Source: JACCXG01 sp963785755 (GTDB lineage Bacteria > Acidobacteriota > Vicinamibacteria > Vicinamibacterales > 2-12-FULL-66-21). Taken from it: a stretch of DNA of 64,000 bases. Shown here one piece after another: positions 19,097 to 28,559 of this stretch (positions within the stretch are counted from its first letter, which is position 1; each line of letters starts with the position of its first letter). The position numbers and the translations under genes were made by a program. The notes under the pieces were generated by a model, which had not been told where the DNA came from, ran no database searches, and saw only the letters and a list, made by a program, of their open reading frames with translations. The stretch spans positions 1 through 64,000 of the forward strand of contig CAWAXG010000050.1 in the NCBI GenBank assembly GCA_963785755.1, given 5' to 3'.

Positions 19097-19920
19097 CGCG
19101 CTCCTCCAGCCGGCGGCTCCGTCCGGCCGACGAATGCCAGTACCTCGACACGGGCGGCGCCGTCGGGCGGAGTGAAGACAAACAGCGCATCCGGTAGCGG
19201 CGGCTCGAGATTCCACTTCCGGATGGTCGCCGTGTACTGTGGAACCTCGTCCTCAGTCTTGTAGGTAATCACCAGCTTGCGTGGCAGCGGGTCCTTGCCG
19301 GCATCGATCCACAGCTGCCAGTCGATGGTGGCCTGCTCGAACGCCAGGTGGTGGCAAGGCACGCCGGCGGCCTCGTGGATGCCGAGGTACTCGCCGCGCT
19401 GCACACTGCCCATCAGCCGCTCGTAGCTATCCGCATACAGGAAGTCCGCGAGTGGAACGACCGTGCCGGTCCGCTCGAATACCCAGTCGAGCGCCGCGTC
19501 CACGGTCGGCGGAACTCCACCGCTGGCCCAGACGTTCTGTTCCTTGTCGAGCGCCGAGAACATCTTGCCGTCGTACCAGAACGAACGATTCATCGCGTCA
19601 CCTGACACATCGCCTGCCAGCCTGTCGGGACGACGCAACGCCGCGCGACGAGTGTTGGTGAGCTGCCGCCGTGGGCTGTGCTCCGGCACCTCGTCGAATA
19701 GTTCCTCGGCCTCGAGGGCAAACGCCTTGGCTCGAGCGAGGCGCTCGCTCATCTGCCGCACGAGCGCGTCCGCGCGCGGGTCGATGAGACCCGCGCCTGC
19801 ACCGAGTTCCGGCTCAATGAGAGGCGGCGGTGGTTCGGAAGCCAGCGCCACCGGTTCGCCCCCGCGACAACCCGTCGCCACTGCAGCGAGCAGAAATACC
19901 GGAAGGAGATGTCGCGTCAT
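19093..19920 (-). CDS. DUF2092 family lipoprotein
   Basis: A 275-residue predicted periplasmic lipoprotein with a lipobox (VATGC18). The body matches the DUF2092 pattern, a LolA-like fold: a helix DALVRQMSERLARAKAFALE, then RRPDRLAGDVSGDAMNRSFWYDGKMFSALDKEQNVWA. It continues with DAALDWVFERTGTVVPLADFLYAD, CHHLAFEQATIDWQLWID and RKLVITYKTEDEVPQY. The frame is intact. Its stop overlaps the start of the glycine-zipper gene by 4 bases (ATGA), a strong sign of translational coupling. The biochemical role of the family is not established; carriage of a lipid or hydrophobic ligand is an inference from the fold. Confidence 0.85.
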   Translation of the reverse strand: MTRHLLPVFLLAAVATGCRGGEPVALASEPPPPLIEPELGAGAGLIDPRADALVRQMSERLARAKAFALEAEELFDEVPEHSPRRQLTNTRRAALRRPDRLAGDVSGDAMNRSFWYDGKMFSALDKEQNVWASGGVPPTVDAALDWVFERTGTVVPLADFLYADSYERLMGSVQRGEYLGIHEAAGVPCHHLAFEQATIDWQLWIDAGKDPLPRKLVITYKTEDEVPQYTATIRKWNLEPPLPDALFVFTPPDGAARVEVLAFVGRTEPPAGGAR

Positions 19921-19968
19921 AGAAGCTCACCACTATCGGGGAAGGCCGCAGCGCTGCTCGCATGTCCC

Positions 19969-22387
19969 TCAGTGGCCGCCGGCTGCCACTTGCGTCTCGG
20001 CGCGCGGCGGTGCAGCAGCTTCAGCCGGCTTCGAGAACGGCTTGTACTCGACGGTCACCTGGTCGATCGTGCCGTTGAATCTGAACGGCGCCTTCTCGTA
20101 GTAGTCGAGCGACACGGGCGATCCGAGCGCGACGCCGATGTCGAGACAATCGTTGGCGGTGAAGAGCAACGGGGCGCTGATCGGGACGCGCCCTTCAGCG
20201 AAACGCTTGCCATTGACCGTGATCGTGATGTCAAGCGGACCAGCAGGTCTCAATTCCGCGTACGCGGTCTCGATGCCGATCGTCACCTTGCCCGTCGGGA
20301 GCTTCTCCTTGGCGCGAATCTTCGTGCGCTGGACGATGAAGAGGTTGTACTCGTAGCAGAGGATGCCGTCCTCGACAAAGCACGTCAGACCACCGGCGCA
20401 GCCCCCCAGCTTGTAGAGCACGCCATTGGCATTGGCCGGTACGTCGGCCAGTGATCGTGACGAGGTTCGGCTTGTTGCCGAGCGCCGGCGCACAGAACTC
20501 CGGCATGCGGGTGATATCGCCCGAGAAGGTCCACTCGCGGTACGGGGGCGCAATGCGCATCTCGGGATGTAAGAACGGAACAAAGAGGCCGCCGCCAATG
20601 GGCAGCGCTTTGTTTCGCGCCGCCTCCATCGCGAAGAGCTCCTTCAGTTGCGCGAGCTTCTCCGGCATCGTCGCCGCGAGGTCATTGTTCTGCGTCCAGT
20701 CCTCGGCGAGGTTGTAGAGCTCCCATGTGTCCCAATCCGGAGTCCACTCGCGGAGGCCGGGGGGCAGCCCAGGCACCCAGGGCACTCGTGGCCCGAATGC
20801 CGAGGCCATCCAGCCATCGTGATAGATCGCGCGGCTGCCCATGATTTCGAAGTACTGCGTCAACAGACGGCCTGGAGCGTGCGGATCGTCAAAGGAATAC
20901 GCGAAGCTCACGCCGTCGATCTCATCCTGGGCGATCCCGTTGACTTCCCTCGGCGGCGAGATGCCAAGCACCTCGTAGATCGTCGGGACGACGTCGTTCA
21001 CATGATGAAATTGCGCGCGCGGTGTCGTGTCCGGCGTGATCTTCGCGGGCCACCGCACCGCCATCGGATTGCGGGTCCCCCCGAAGTGCGAGGCGACGAG
21101 CTTCGTGCCTTTGTAAGGCGTGCTGCCGGCCCAGCCCCACCCGGCGTGGTACATGTTGTCGACCTTCGCAGACCCGAGCATTTCGAGACCACCGAGGGCT
21201 TCGAGCGCCCCGATGTGCATGGCCACAGTGGAAGGAATGCCGTTCTGCGCGATCAGCTCGCTGATCGTGCCGTTCTGGCCCTCGGCCGAAGATCCGTTGT
21301 CGCCCCAGATGTAGAAGATCAGCGTGTTCTCGCCGTAACCGAGCCGATCGAGCTCGTCGACGAGCCGGCCTACTTGGACGTCCACGTGCTCGGTGAACCC
21401 CGCAGCGACTTCCATCAGTCGCCGCTGGAATGGTTTCTCATCCTCTGGAATGCTGTCCCACGACGGCATCCTCGGATCGCGCGGCGTGAGCTGGGCCTCC
21501 TGAGGAATCCATCCCTTTTGTTTCGCCCGCGCGAACACGCGCTCACGATACGTGTCCCAGCCATCGTCGAACTTGCCTTTGTACTTGTCGGCCCACTCCT
21601 TCATGATGTGGTGCGGACCATGGATCGCACCGCTCGCCCAGTACATGTAGAAGGGTTTGTCGGGCTGGAAAGCTTTATGCTTGCGCAGCCACCCGATCGC
21701 ATCGTCGGCAAGATCTTCGCTCAGGTGATAGCCCTCCTCGCGCGTGCGAGGCTGAGCGACGTAAGTCGTGTTACGAACCAGGTTGGGCTCGTACTGCGAC
21801 GCTTCGCCGCAGAGGAAACCGTAGAAGTAATCGAAGCCGTAGCCAGTCGGCCAGCAATCGAAAGGGCCCGCCGCGGTTGTTTGTTCGGCAGGCGTGTTGT
21901 GCCATTTGCCCCACGCGCTTGTGGTATAGCCGTAGTGCCGAAGCACCTCCGCGGCGGTCGCACAGCTCTTGGGCATGACCCCGGAGTACCCGTCCCAGTC
22001 GTTCGCCATCTCCCCGATCTGTCCGGCCCCGACATGATGGTGGTTCCGCCCCGTCAGGAGAGACGCTCGAGTGGGGGAGCACATCGCCGTGGTGTGGAAT
22101 CGGTTGTAGGTAATGCCTTCCTTGGAGATTCTGTCGAGGGCCGGTGTATGTACTTCGCCGCCGAACGTTGAAGGGAGTCCGGGGCCGGCATCGTCGATGA
22201 GAACGATCAGGATGTTCGGCGCATCGGCAGGCAGACGGCGCGGCTCGACGCGCCGCTTGTACACCGACTCCTGCATCGTTCGTCCGGCGATGCTGGCTGA
22301 CGGGACCGGAGGGAACGGAAGTACGTCCTGCGGCGGCAGTTTCGGGAATGCCGTCGGGGTGCCTGCGGTCACGTTTTGCGAGCTCAT
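19969..22387 (-). CDS. arylsulfatase (type I, Cys-type), one frame break
   Basis: A large sulfatase of about 805 residues, AtsA-like. Metal ligands are in LIDDAGPG (Asp65-Asp66). The formylglycine signature is CSPTRASLLTGR with the modified residue at Cys103, followed by GAGQIGEM, GKWHNTP and, later, WGDNGSSAEGQNG. It hydrolyses sulfate esters after Cys is converted to formylglycine by a separate enzyme that is not in this window. There is no signal peptide, so it is probably cytosolic like Pseudomonas AtsA. ATG 22387 has GGAGG upstream. Near 20,450 one surplus base shifts the frame; the true C-terminal domain continues with DVPANANGVLYKLGG, LCYEYNLFIVQRTKIRAKEK and ends AAGGH at 19969. Confidence 0.85.
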
Positions 22388-22770
22388 GCTGCCTCCAAGA
22401 GTTACCAGACGCCGATCTCGGCCCACGACGTGCGACGGTGACCGACCACGTCAGCGAGAGCACGAACGACAGAGAGCAGACTGCGTACCAGGCGCAGTCG
22501 TGAAGCGGCGATTCGGGAACGCCAGGCAGGAATGACGGTTACGCGGATCGTTCGCGCTCACGAATCATCACGAGGCGGCCGCACACCCGAAATGTCGCAG
22601 GTCACCCGAAATGTCGGGGGCTCTCACCGGGCTCGTCGCCACCACGCTGTCCACACCATCTGCATCGACGTGAGCCGCACACGATCGAGACGCTCCATCA
22701 GGCCAGCATGAGAGTTGCAGCAGGCTCTGGTCGTTCGAAGGCTCCGTGGTCTTTGGAACGCGGTGTTGGC
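22388..22770. other. intergenic region between divergent genes, filled by a dispersed repeat
   Basis: A 383-base gap between the minus-strand sulfatase and the plus-strand TamA-like gene. No gene is visible. Most of it is occupied by the about 250-base repeat described at 22473-22722, so any promoter for the plus-strand gene lies in or after that element. Confidence 0.5.
22473..22722 (+). repeat. about 250-base dispersed repeat, copy 2
   Basis: Ordered landmarks are shared with the copy at 28243-28496: AGAGCAGACTGCGTACC at the left end, the 37-base core with two ACCCGAAATRTC boxes (22584-22620) and GCATGAGAGTTGCAGCA at the right end. The spacing is conserved: the core starts 111 bases after the left landmark here and 113 there, and 122 versus 124 bases before the right landmark. 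Both copies precede a plus-strand outer-membrane protein gene. Confidence 0.7.
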
Positions 22771-24102
22771 ATGCGGGCGTCCCCAATCACGATTACCATC
22801 ACCGTCGCTATCCTCGTCACCGGCTGCTGGCTGCACCCGGCACGCGCGCAGGTCGCGCCGAACGTTCCCGCGTTGGAGCCATCGACCGCACGCGACCTCG
22901 AGGGGAAGGTCGTGCGCGAGATCCGCATCGCGCAGGGCCTTCGACCGTCGACGGTAGACATCGTGCGACGGAATCTCGCGTCGCGTCAGGGTATGCCCTT
23001 CCATCACGCCACGCTCCTGGAAGATCGCCGACGGCTCGATGCACTTCGCTTGTTCAGCGCCATCGAGATCAGGCCGGTTGCGGCTGGCGACGAGGTCGTA
23101 CTGGAAGTCGACGTGAAGGAAACGTTACGGCTCCTGCCGTACGTCGCGCTGACGGTCACCGACGAGAACGGCCTGAGCGCAGGCCCGGCGTTCAGAGGCA
23201 TCAACCTGCTCGGTCGCGGTTCGCTGACGTCTGGGACGCTGCAGTTCGGTGGTATGACCGTGGTCGGCGCGCGGGTGACACGGCCGACCATTACCCCCGG
23301 CGCGTGGGCTCTCGACGTGGGAGCAGGCTACCGATCGCGGCGAAACGAGCTGTTCGACTTCAATGATGAGATTTCCACCGCGATCGCGGGCAGGGCCGGC
23401 TGGAACTGGACCGACCGGGTGCAGGTCGGCGGTCGTGCCGAGTTCGTCTGGTTCGACACCGGCTCCTCGGATATCGCGCTCTCGCCGGACGGAACAGACC
23501 ATCTTCCGGCAGTGGGCCTCTCGGCCACCTACAACTCGCTCGATTCCATGTCGAACCCCCGCGTCGGGTGGTTCGGGTTCGTCGACATCGGACGCCTGTT
23601 CGGAGACGCCGACTCGTGGTCCCTAACCATCGACGGACGTCGCTTCCAGCCGATCACTGCCAGAACGACCGTGTCGCTCGTCGCGTTTGCCGTATTTCAA
23701 TCCGGTGTCGTTGGCCGCGACCTGCCGCAGTACATGGAGTTCGGGATCGGCGGCGAGAACTCCGTGCGGGGCTGGGAGTTGGGATCGCGCGTCGGCAAGA
23801 ACCAGGCAATCGGGACAGTCGAGTACGTATACTCCGTCGTGCCCATGCGTCCCTTTACCGTGTTTGGGCGCAACCTCTATGGCGGCATTCAGGCCGCGGC
23901 GTTCAGCGACGTCGGCCTGGCGTGGACCGACCATTTCTCAGCCTCGGACGCGATCGACGGCTATGGCGTAGGCCTGCGGCTGCTGGCTCCCTTCGTCGAC
24001 GTCGTCCGGCTGGATTTGGCCTTTGGAGAACCGGGGGGCGGTGCTCGCTTCGCGGTCGGCATCCGCCTCAAGGCGGACAAGCAGCGCGATCGCGTGCGGT
24101 GA
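22771..24102 (+). CDS. TamA/BamA-like Omp85 protein with one POTRA domain
   Basis: About 443 residues. After a signal (ILVTGCWLHPARAQ) comes a single POTRA-like domain: VVREIRIAQGLRPSTVDIVRRNL, then DRRRLDALRLFSAIEIRP and VVLEVDVKETLRLLPYV. The C-terminal barrel has QYMEFGIGGENSVRGWELGSR (the Omp85 'NxxRGW' element), AAFSDVGLAW and a closing ARFAVGIRLK. This is the short one-POTRA form of the family, which inserts or exports outer-membrane proteins or lipids; the exact substrate is unknown. The start at ATG 22771 gives the shortest plausible signal peptide; the ribosome site is weak. The frame is intact. Confidence 0.8.
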   Translation: MRASPITITITVAILVTGCWLHPARAQVAPNVPALEPSTARDLEGKVVREIRIAQGLRPSTVDIVRRNLASRQGMPFHHATLLEDRRRLDALRLFSAIEIRPVAAGDEVVLEVDVKETLRLLPYVALTVTDENGLSAGPAFRGINLLGRGSLTSGTLQFGGMTVVGARVTRPTITPGAWALDVGAGYRSRRNELFDFNDEISTAIAGRAGWNWTDRVQVGGRAEFVWFDTGSSDIALSPDGTDHLPAVGLSATYNSLDSMSNPRVGWFGFVDIGRLFGDADSWSLTIDGRRFQPITARTTVSLVAFAVFQSGVVGRDLPQYMEFGIGGENSVRGWELGSRVGKNQAIGTVEYVYSVVPMRPFTVFGRNLYGGIQAAAFSDVGLAWTDHFSASDAIDGYGVGLRLLAPFVDVVRLDLAFGEPGGGARFAVGIRLKADKQRDRVR

Positions 24103-24123
24103 CACCCAAGCGATTCGCCGCGA

Positions 24124-25710
24124 TCATTTGCGCCTCTCGAGTTCCGCTTTCGCCGCCGCGCGTCGTTCCTGCTGAGCGTTGAGCAGACGGTACGCGATGT
24201 AGTACTTGAAGATGTTGCTGACGTAGGTGACGGTTTCGCGGCCGATTCGTTCCGACGCAACGCGCTCGACGTTTCCGAACCATACATTGGGATCGAGCCC
24301 CCGTGTCGCTGCCTCTCGCCGGAGCTGTTGCAGACGTCCGGGTCCGGCGTTGTAGGCCGCAAACGTCATGAGGGCCTTGTTCAGAGTGTCCATGGGCTCA
24401 TCCTTGAAATACTGATCCATCATGAAGCGCATGTATTTGACCCCGGCGTGAATGTTGGAGTCGATCTGGCGGATGTCGCCGACGTTCATCTGCTTGCCAG
24501 TTGCGGGCATGACCTGCATCACGCCGATGGCCCCGGCGCCGCTCTTGGCGCTATGGTCCAACGTCGATTCCTGATAGCCCTGCGCCGCCATGAGGAGGTA
24601 ATCGACGTGGTATTGGGCGCCGTACTTCTTGAAGAGCTCGATGACCGCGTCTAACTTCTGACGCTCGGCGTCGGCCGCAGCGTTCTTCACGTACTTGACG
24701 CTTCGGAGATACCGACGTTCGACCATGTTTCGCTCGGCGTCGCCCTCTCCGTGCTTCCGGAGCCACACGTTGACCGCGTTCCGAAGCTCGGGATTCTCCT
24801 TGCGAAAAGCGACGGCGAGACGACCGCCGGATCGCAGCGGAACGTCCCTGTGCACGGTGATGTTCGTGAGCACCTGCTTCCAGAATTCGGCCAGGTAGTC
24901 GTCGACCACCGTAATCGGCGCGAGGCCGGCATTGACCATCTCGAGCAGGTCATCGTCTTCGAGGACGTCCGGGGCCAGGTCGATTATCAGAGGCGGTTTC
25001 CCACGCGCTTGCAGCTGCTCGTTCAGCCGTGTGAGGGTCTCGTAGTACGCGCTCGCCTTGCGCACGAACACCTGCTGACCAGCCAAATCGTCCACCGCGG
25101 CGATTGGTGGGGCTCCCGGCCCGGTGACCACCAATTGGCTCACGTTGGTGCGCGTGGCCTCCGAGAAGGCGACCAGCTTTTCCAACTCGGGTCGAATGGT
25201 GACCATGGCCGCCACCATGTCAACCTTCCCCGTTGAGAGGGCGGGATACAGCTGATTGCGCGACATCGGAACGATCACCACGTGCACCTTGAGGTGGCCA
25301 GTCTTCAAGTGGGTGTTGAGGTCGTTCTCGAATGATTTCACCGCCTCGTAGGTGAGACCGCGCTCCTGCCCCTTGTCGATGAAGTAATGCGTTCGATTGA
25401 ACGTCACGGCCACGCGAATGTTGCGCCGTTTGACCATCTCGTCGAGGTCACCGGTAAACGGCTTGTCCGCCAGAACACGCACGGCTTCCGGCAGGGCGTC
25501 GTACGGCGATGCCGTGTCGGGAATTGGCGCGTCGGTCGCGGAGGGTATTGGCGTATCTGTCGTGGCCGGCGGGGCAGTGGCCGTTGCTGGAGCCGTCCCC
25601 GTCGCCTGGTGCGGCCCCTCCTGCTGACGAGTGCAGCCCGAAGCAGCCGCGAGGACCAACAGGGCGACCACGCCGCGGCAGGCGCGTGATGGCCTGAAGC
25701 GAATTCCCAC
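24124..25710 (-). CDS. mltF: MltF-like membrane-bound lytic transglycosylase
   Basis: A 528-residue lipoprotein (lipobox AASGC, Cys26). A Thr/Pro-rich linker follows, then a periplasmic solute-binding-type domain (about 96-320, starting IRVAVTFNRTHYFID). The C-terminal SLT domain (about 355-500) has the catalytic Glu in GYQESTLD (Glu381) and the signatures GAIGVMQVMPATG, NIHAGVKYM and AAYNAGPGRL. It cleaves peptidoglycan glycan strands with formation of 1,6-anhydro-muramic ends; in E. coli MltF the binding-protein-like domain regulates the enzyme. The GTG start at 25710 has GGGGAT about 8 bases upstream. It converges on the TamA-like gene. The frame is intact and the length is normal for MltF. 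Confidence 0.85.
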   Translation of the reverse strand: MGIRFRPSRACRGVVALLVLAAASGCTRQQEGPHQATGTAPATATAPPATTDTPIPSATDAPIPDTASPYDALPEAVRVLADKPFTGDLDEMVKRRNIRVAVTFNRTHYFIDKGQERGLTYEAVKSFENDLNTHLKTGHLKVHVVIVPMSRNQLYPALSTGKVDMVAAMVTIRPELEKLVAFSEATRTNVSQLVVTGPGAPPIAAVDDLAGQQVFVRKASAYYETLTRLNEQLQARGKPPLIIDLAPDVLEDDDLLEMVNAGLAPITVVDDYLAEFWKQVLTNITVHRDVPLRSGGRLAVAFRKENPELRNAVNVWLRKHGEGDAERNMVERRYLRSVKYVKNAAADAERQKLDAVIELFKKYGAQYHVDYLLMAAQGYQESTLDHSAKSGAGAIGVMQVMPATGKQMNVGDIRQIDSNIHAGVKYMRFMMDQYFKDEPMDTLNKALMTFAAYNAGPGRLQQLRREAATRGLDPNVWFGNVERVASERIGRETVTYVSNIFKYYIAYRLLNAQQERRAAAKAELERRK

Positions 25711-25762
25711 AGCTCTATCCCCTTCAGCGCGCCAGTTTTCGATCTCGTTCGCCTGCTCTCTC

Positions 25763-26737
25763 TCAGTTCAGCCTTACGCTGGGAACCGGGAAGGTCGCCG
25801 TAACTACCAGATTCTGCCCTTCTGTTTTCACTCGTGCGCCCATTTCCCAGAAATAGCGGATGTTGACCAGGGCAAAGAGCTTCGACTTGCTCGCGATCGG
25901 CACCGTTACGTCCGGCCCAAGGCCGAACACCTTGTGCTTGTTGGGAAAATCCACCGCAACCGGATCTCCGCCGGGCAACACGAACTCGGCCAACCGATCC
26001 TTCGTGAGCTTCCACTGCGCGTAGTAGGCACCGCCGATCACGAGACCGCCCTTTAGGAACGACTTGCCCAGGCCTCCTTCGAGCGTGAGGATCTGGCCGA
26101 CCTTGACGTTGGTATCCTCTTTGTGCCCGTGGAGCTCCCAGAAAGCCGTGGTGGCGAGACTGGTGGTCCGCGCCTCATCAAAATAGAGCGTCGTCCCGAT
26201 GAAGGGCTCGTATGTCCACATGCCCTTCCCGACGTTGTCCGTGCCACCGCGCTCGTATCGCCCCGTCGGAATATAGAACTGGAACCCGGCGATGACGTCC
26301 GCGCGCTTGGTGTGCCATCCAAGGTCGAGCGGCCGGAGGAGTATGTCGGTGAAGCTCGTGTCGACTGTGTTGCTGAGCGCGAAAGCGGGCGCTTCGAGCG
26401 ACGCGTTGGCCCAGGGCAGCACCGCCATCACGCCGTAGTTCGCCCCGAGGATCTTGGCTTTGCTCACGTACCACAGCAGGGGAGCAGCAGCCGACACGTC
26501 GACGCTCCCAGGAGAGTCCGGCGACAAGCGGACGGTGTTTCCGTCAGCATCCTTGATGGTGTCGGTGTCGGTTCGCAGATAGAAGAGCGCGGCGTAAAAG
26601 CCGGGCTGGGGCTGCGTTCCAGCTTGCACACCGAAGTCGCCCAGGCTGTGACTTCCGTTCAGTTGAGCCTGGACCGGCACGGCCGAAAACAGCGCGAGCC
26701 CGCACGCCGCGCCAAGGAATCTCAGTCGTCGTCTCAT
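25763..26737 (-). CDS. MetA-pathway/SphA-like outer-membrane porin
   Basis: A 324-residue beta-barrel with a signal ending VPVQAQ. It opens with the typical SHSLGDFGVQAGTQPQPGFYAALFYLRTDTD and has SPDSPGSVDVSAAAPLLWYVSKAKILGANYG. Later segments are PLDLGWHTKRADVIAGFQFYIPTGRY and FGLGPDVTVPIASKSKLFALVN. This is the pattern of PF13557-type proteins ('phenol MetA degradation', SphA), which act as porins for hydrophobic or aromatic compounds. The substrate here is unknown. ATG 26737 has AAGGAG about 8 bases upstream. It ends in VPSVRLN. The frame is intact. It sits between mltF and a glycine-zipper gene, all on the minus strand. Confidence 0.8.
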   Translation of the reverse strand: MRRRLRFLGAACGLALFSAVPVQAQLNGSHSLGDFGVQAGTQPQPGFYAALFYLRTDTDTIKDADGNTVRLSPDSPGSVDVSAAAPLLWYVSKAKILGANYGVMAVLPWANASLEAPAFALSNTVDTSFTDILLRPLDLGWHTKRADVIAGFQFYIPTGRYERGGTDNVGKGMWTYEPFIGTTLYFDEARTTSLATTAFWELHGHKEDTNVKVGQILTLEGGLGKSFLKGGLVIGGAYYAQWKLTKDRLAEFVLPGGDPVAVDFPNKHKVFGLGPDVTVPIASKSKLFALVNIRYFWEMGARVKTEGQNLVVTATFPVPSVRLN

Positions 26738-26764
26738 CGGAACACTCCTTCGTAGGGCTTGACC

Positions 26765-27295
26765 TCATCTGACGGAGTAACCGCGCGCCTCGAGACACGC
26801 CCCCCCCGCTTTCTTGAACTGATCCACCGCCTGTTGGTTCGCCTGGACGGCCTGTTGGGCACCTTTCTGGCCAGCCTCCTGCTTGGATTTGGTGCGGCTG
26901 CGCACGCCGCCAACCGAGCCCGCGACGGCGCCAATCGCCGCGCCCTGGCCCGCGTCTCCGGCAATCGCTCCGATCGCCAGTCCGGTGGCAGCACCGGCGG
27001 CCGCCCCTCCCACCACCTTGCCTTTACCCGCGTCCTTGGCGGCCGCCTTTCCCGCAGCCTCGGCGTCTACCTGGCCAGCCACCATCACCAAACCGGTATT
27101 CGCCTCGGCCCATTCATAGCAGGCGTCCTCGTCCTTCTTCTGCTGATCCGGTTTCTGCCCCTTGGCCGGATAAATGAAGAGGCCAATCTGCGCGAACGTG
27201 AGGTTGGGCGGGGGAGCGGTCTTCGGCGCGGCAACCTGCGCGAACGCCGGGACGGCTGCCAGCAACACCGCCAGCACTGCAACACGACACCTCAT
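26765..27295 (-). CDS. exported glycine-zipper protein
   Basis: About 176 residues. ATG 27295 with AAGGAAG upstream is followed by a signal peptide ending VPAFAQ. The mature part has QIGLFIYPAKGQKPDQQKKDEDACYEWAE. A long Gly/Ala zipper follows (GKGKVVGGAAAGAATGLAIG, then AIAGDAGQGAAIGAVAGSVGG), followed by a Gln/Lys-rich tail ending CLEARGYSVR. The pair of Cys (in DACYEW and GACLEA) and the zipper are typical of YMGG-type envelope proteins whose role is unclear. The gene lies 27 bases upstream of the porin gene and 29 downstream of the DUF4440-like gene. Confidence 0.75.
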   Translation of the reverse strand: MRCRVAVLAVLLAAVPAFAQVAAPKTAPPPNLTFAQIGLFIYPAKGQKPDQQKKDEDACYEWAEANTGLVMVAGQVDAEAAGKAAAKDAGKGKVVGGAAAGAATGLAIGAIAGDAGQGAAIGAVAGSVGGVRSRTKSKQEAGQKGAQQAVQANQQAVDQFKKAGGACLEARGYSVR

Positions 27296-27324
27296 ACAAA
27301 CTTCCTTCCTTCGGCACTGCCGCA

Positions 27325-27828
27325 CTACTCGACAGCGGATTGATGGTAGTGAATGACCCGCCACTCCGCGCCGCGCCGGACAAACACAGCTGTCGATCCG
27401 AGCCCCACGGGCGGGAATGTGAAACCGGCCTTGTCCGTGTAGGTGCCTTCCAACACCGCTGACACCAGCACGACGTCCGGCGATAGCACGCGGGCGCGCC
27501 TCTCGATGACCTGGTTGGTTTGGCCTTGCAGCAACGCGTAGGTCAGGCGAAACGCTGCAAGGGTCTCGTCGTACCCCTTGAGCATCCTGTCCTCGGTGAT
27601 GAACGTAAACGTGTCATCACGCGTCGACACGGACAGCACGCCTTCGGCGTCGACGGCTCCTGCTGCCGCAACGGCCTTGTCGAAAATCGCCTCAACAGTG
27701 GCCACGATCTCCGGGTCGTTGGGATTCACGGCGGCCGGATTCACGGCGTTCGGTTGTGAGCGACAGGCCGCCGCCGTTACGAGCGCGGCCAGGATCCATG
27801 AACGCCTCGAGCTGCAACGCAACAACAT
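27325..27828 (-). CDS. DUF4440/SnoaL-like lipoprotein
   Basis: 167 residues with a lipobox-like AAACRSQ after a hydrophobic signal. The mature domain has the NTF2-like pattern: VATVEAIFDKAVAAAGAVDAEGVLS, DDTFTFITEDRMLKGYDET, RARVLSPDVVLVSAVLEGTYT, and a closing FVRRGAEWRVIHYHQSAVE. DUF4440 proteins form small cone-shaped domains, some catalytic and some only ligand-binding; no catalytic set is evident. ATG 27828 has AGGAG upstream. It is the first of a likely minus-strand operon running DUF4440, glycine zipper, porin. The frame is intact. Confidence 0.75.
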   Translation of the reverse strand: MLLRCSSRRSWILAALVTAAACRSQPNAVNPAAVNPNDPEIVATVEAIFDKAVAAAGAVDAEGVLSVSTRDDTFTFITEDRMLKGYDETLAAFRLTYALLQGQTNQVIERRARVLSPDVVLVSAVLEGTYTDKAGFTFPPVGLGSTAVFVRRGAEWRVIHYHQSAVE

Positions 27829-27855
27829 GGGAACTCCTGTCGGTGTCTGGTGTCA

Positions 27856-28233
27856 TCACTCGTTTCGGGTGCCGGCGCCCGGATCGACACGGCCGCGCCG
27901 GCTGCGGTCAGCACGGACCTCCTCGACGTAGTCGAGACCACGGGTCCCATTACCCAGCTCGAATTCGAGTTGAGGAGGCTCCATCGCGCTCTCCATCAGC
28001 TCGAGCAGACGCGAGAACCGATCCGACCGCACCTGTTCGCGCAGAGCCTCCTCGCTCGACCAGTCCTCAACGTACGAGATGCGCATCGGATCGCTCGATT
28101 CGCTCGACAGGAGCAGTTGACAACTCAAACAGCCCCGTTCACGCCGCGTGGGCAGCATCAGCGAGCGAAGGGCATCGATCAGACGCCACGACTCGCCGCG
28201 TGCCGCGGTGATCGACAGCGTCAATCGGATCAC
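27856..28233 (-). CDS. antibiotic-biosynthesis-monooxygenase (ABM) domain protein
   Basis: About 125 residues with the ABM ferredoxin-like pattern: RLTLSITAARGESWRLIDALRSL, then TRRERGCLSCQLLLSSES, ISYVEDWSSEEALREQVRSDRFSRLLELM and a short acidic/basic tail. ABM proteins include small oxygenases and heme-degrading enzymes; key residues for either activity are not evident. GTG 28233 is chosen because the upstream part of the open frame (to 28263) lies in the dispersed repeat at 28243-28496; the start is uncertain. The gene ends 27 bases before the DUF4440-like gene. Confidence 0.6.
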   Translation of the reverse strand: MIRLTLSITAARGESWRLIDALRSLMLPTRRERGCLSCQLLLSSESSDPMRISYVEDWSSEEALREQVRSDRFSRLLELMESAMEPPQLEFELGNGTRGLDYVEEVRADRSRRGRVDPGAGTRNE

Positions 28234-28242
28234 GACCGTCGC

Positions 28243-28496
28243 AGAGCAGACTGCGTACCGCACCGAGTGGTGACATGGCTGTCTGCGGAAGCTGTGCGGA
28301 TACGACGTTTACGCGCCGAGATCCGACGTCACGCCTCGGCGCGCAGGGCGTCGCCCACCCGAAATATCAAAGGGCACACGAAATGTCGGGGCTGGATTGC
28401 CGCCATGCCTTCCACGCACGAGGTTCGAACCTGCGCGTCAGGCGTGAAACGCACCCGTTCTCAGAGCTTCGTTGGTCGAGCACGAGAGTTGCAGCA
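28243..28496 (+). repeat. about 250-base dispersed repeat, copy 3
   Basis: It has the same landmarks as the copy at 22473-22722: AGAGCAGACTGCGTACC (28243-28259), a core with two ACCCGAAATRTC-like boxes at 28356-28391 (second box with one mismatch), and GCACGAGAGTTGCAGCA (28480-28496). It lies between a minus-strand ABM gene and the plus-strand DUF481 gene and probably contributes their divergent control region. Confidence 0.7.
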
Positions 28497-28559
28497 CTGC
28501 TCTCCGAAACTTGGACAGTCGATCTGCCAATCCGACGATATTTCCGTGGTCGCCTCGCG

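Noticed and set aside
20648..22171. Long plus-strand open frame (507 codons) across the sulfatase gene
   Set aside because: It is the mirror of a conserved sulfatase with catalytic motifs; the translated text is Arg/His/Val-rich without domain character.
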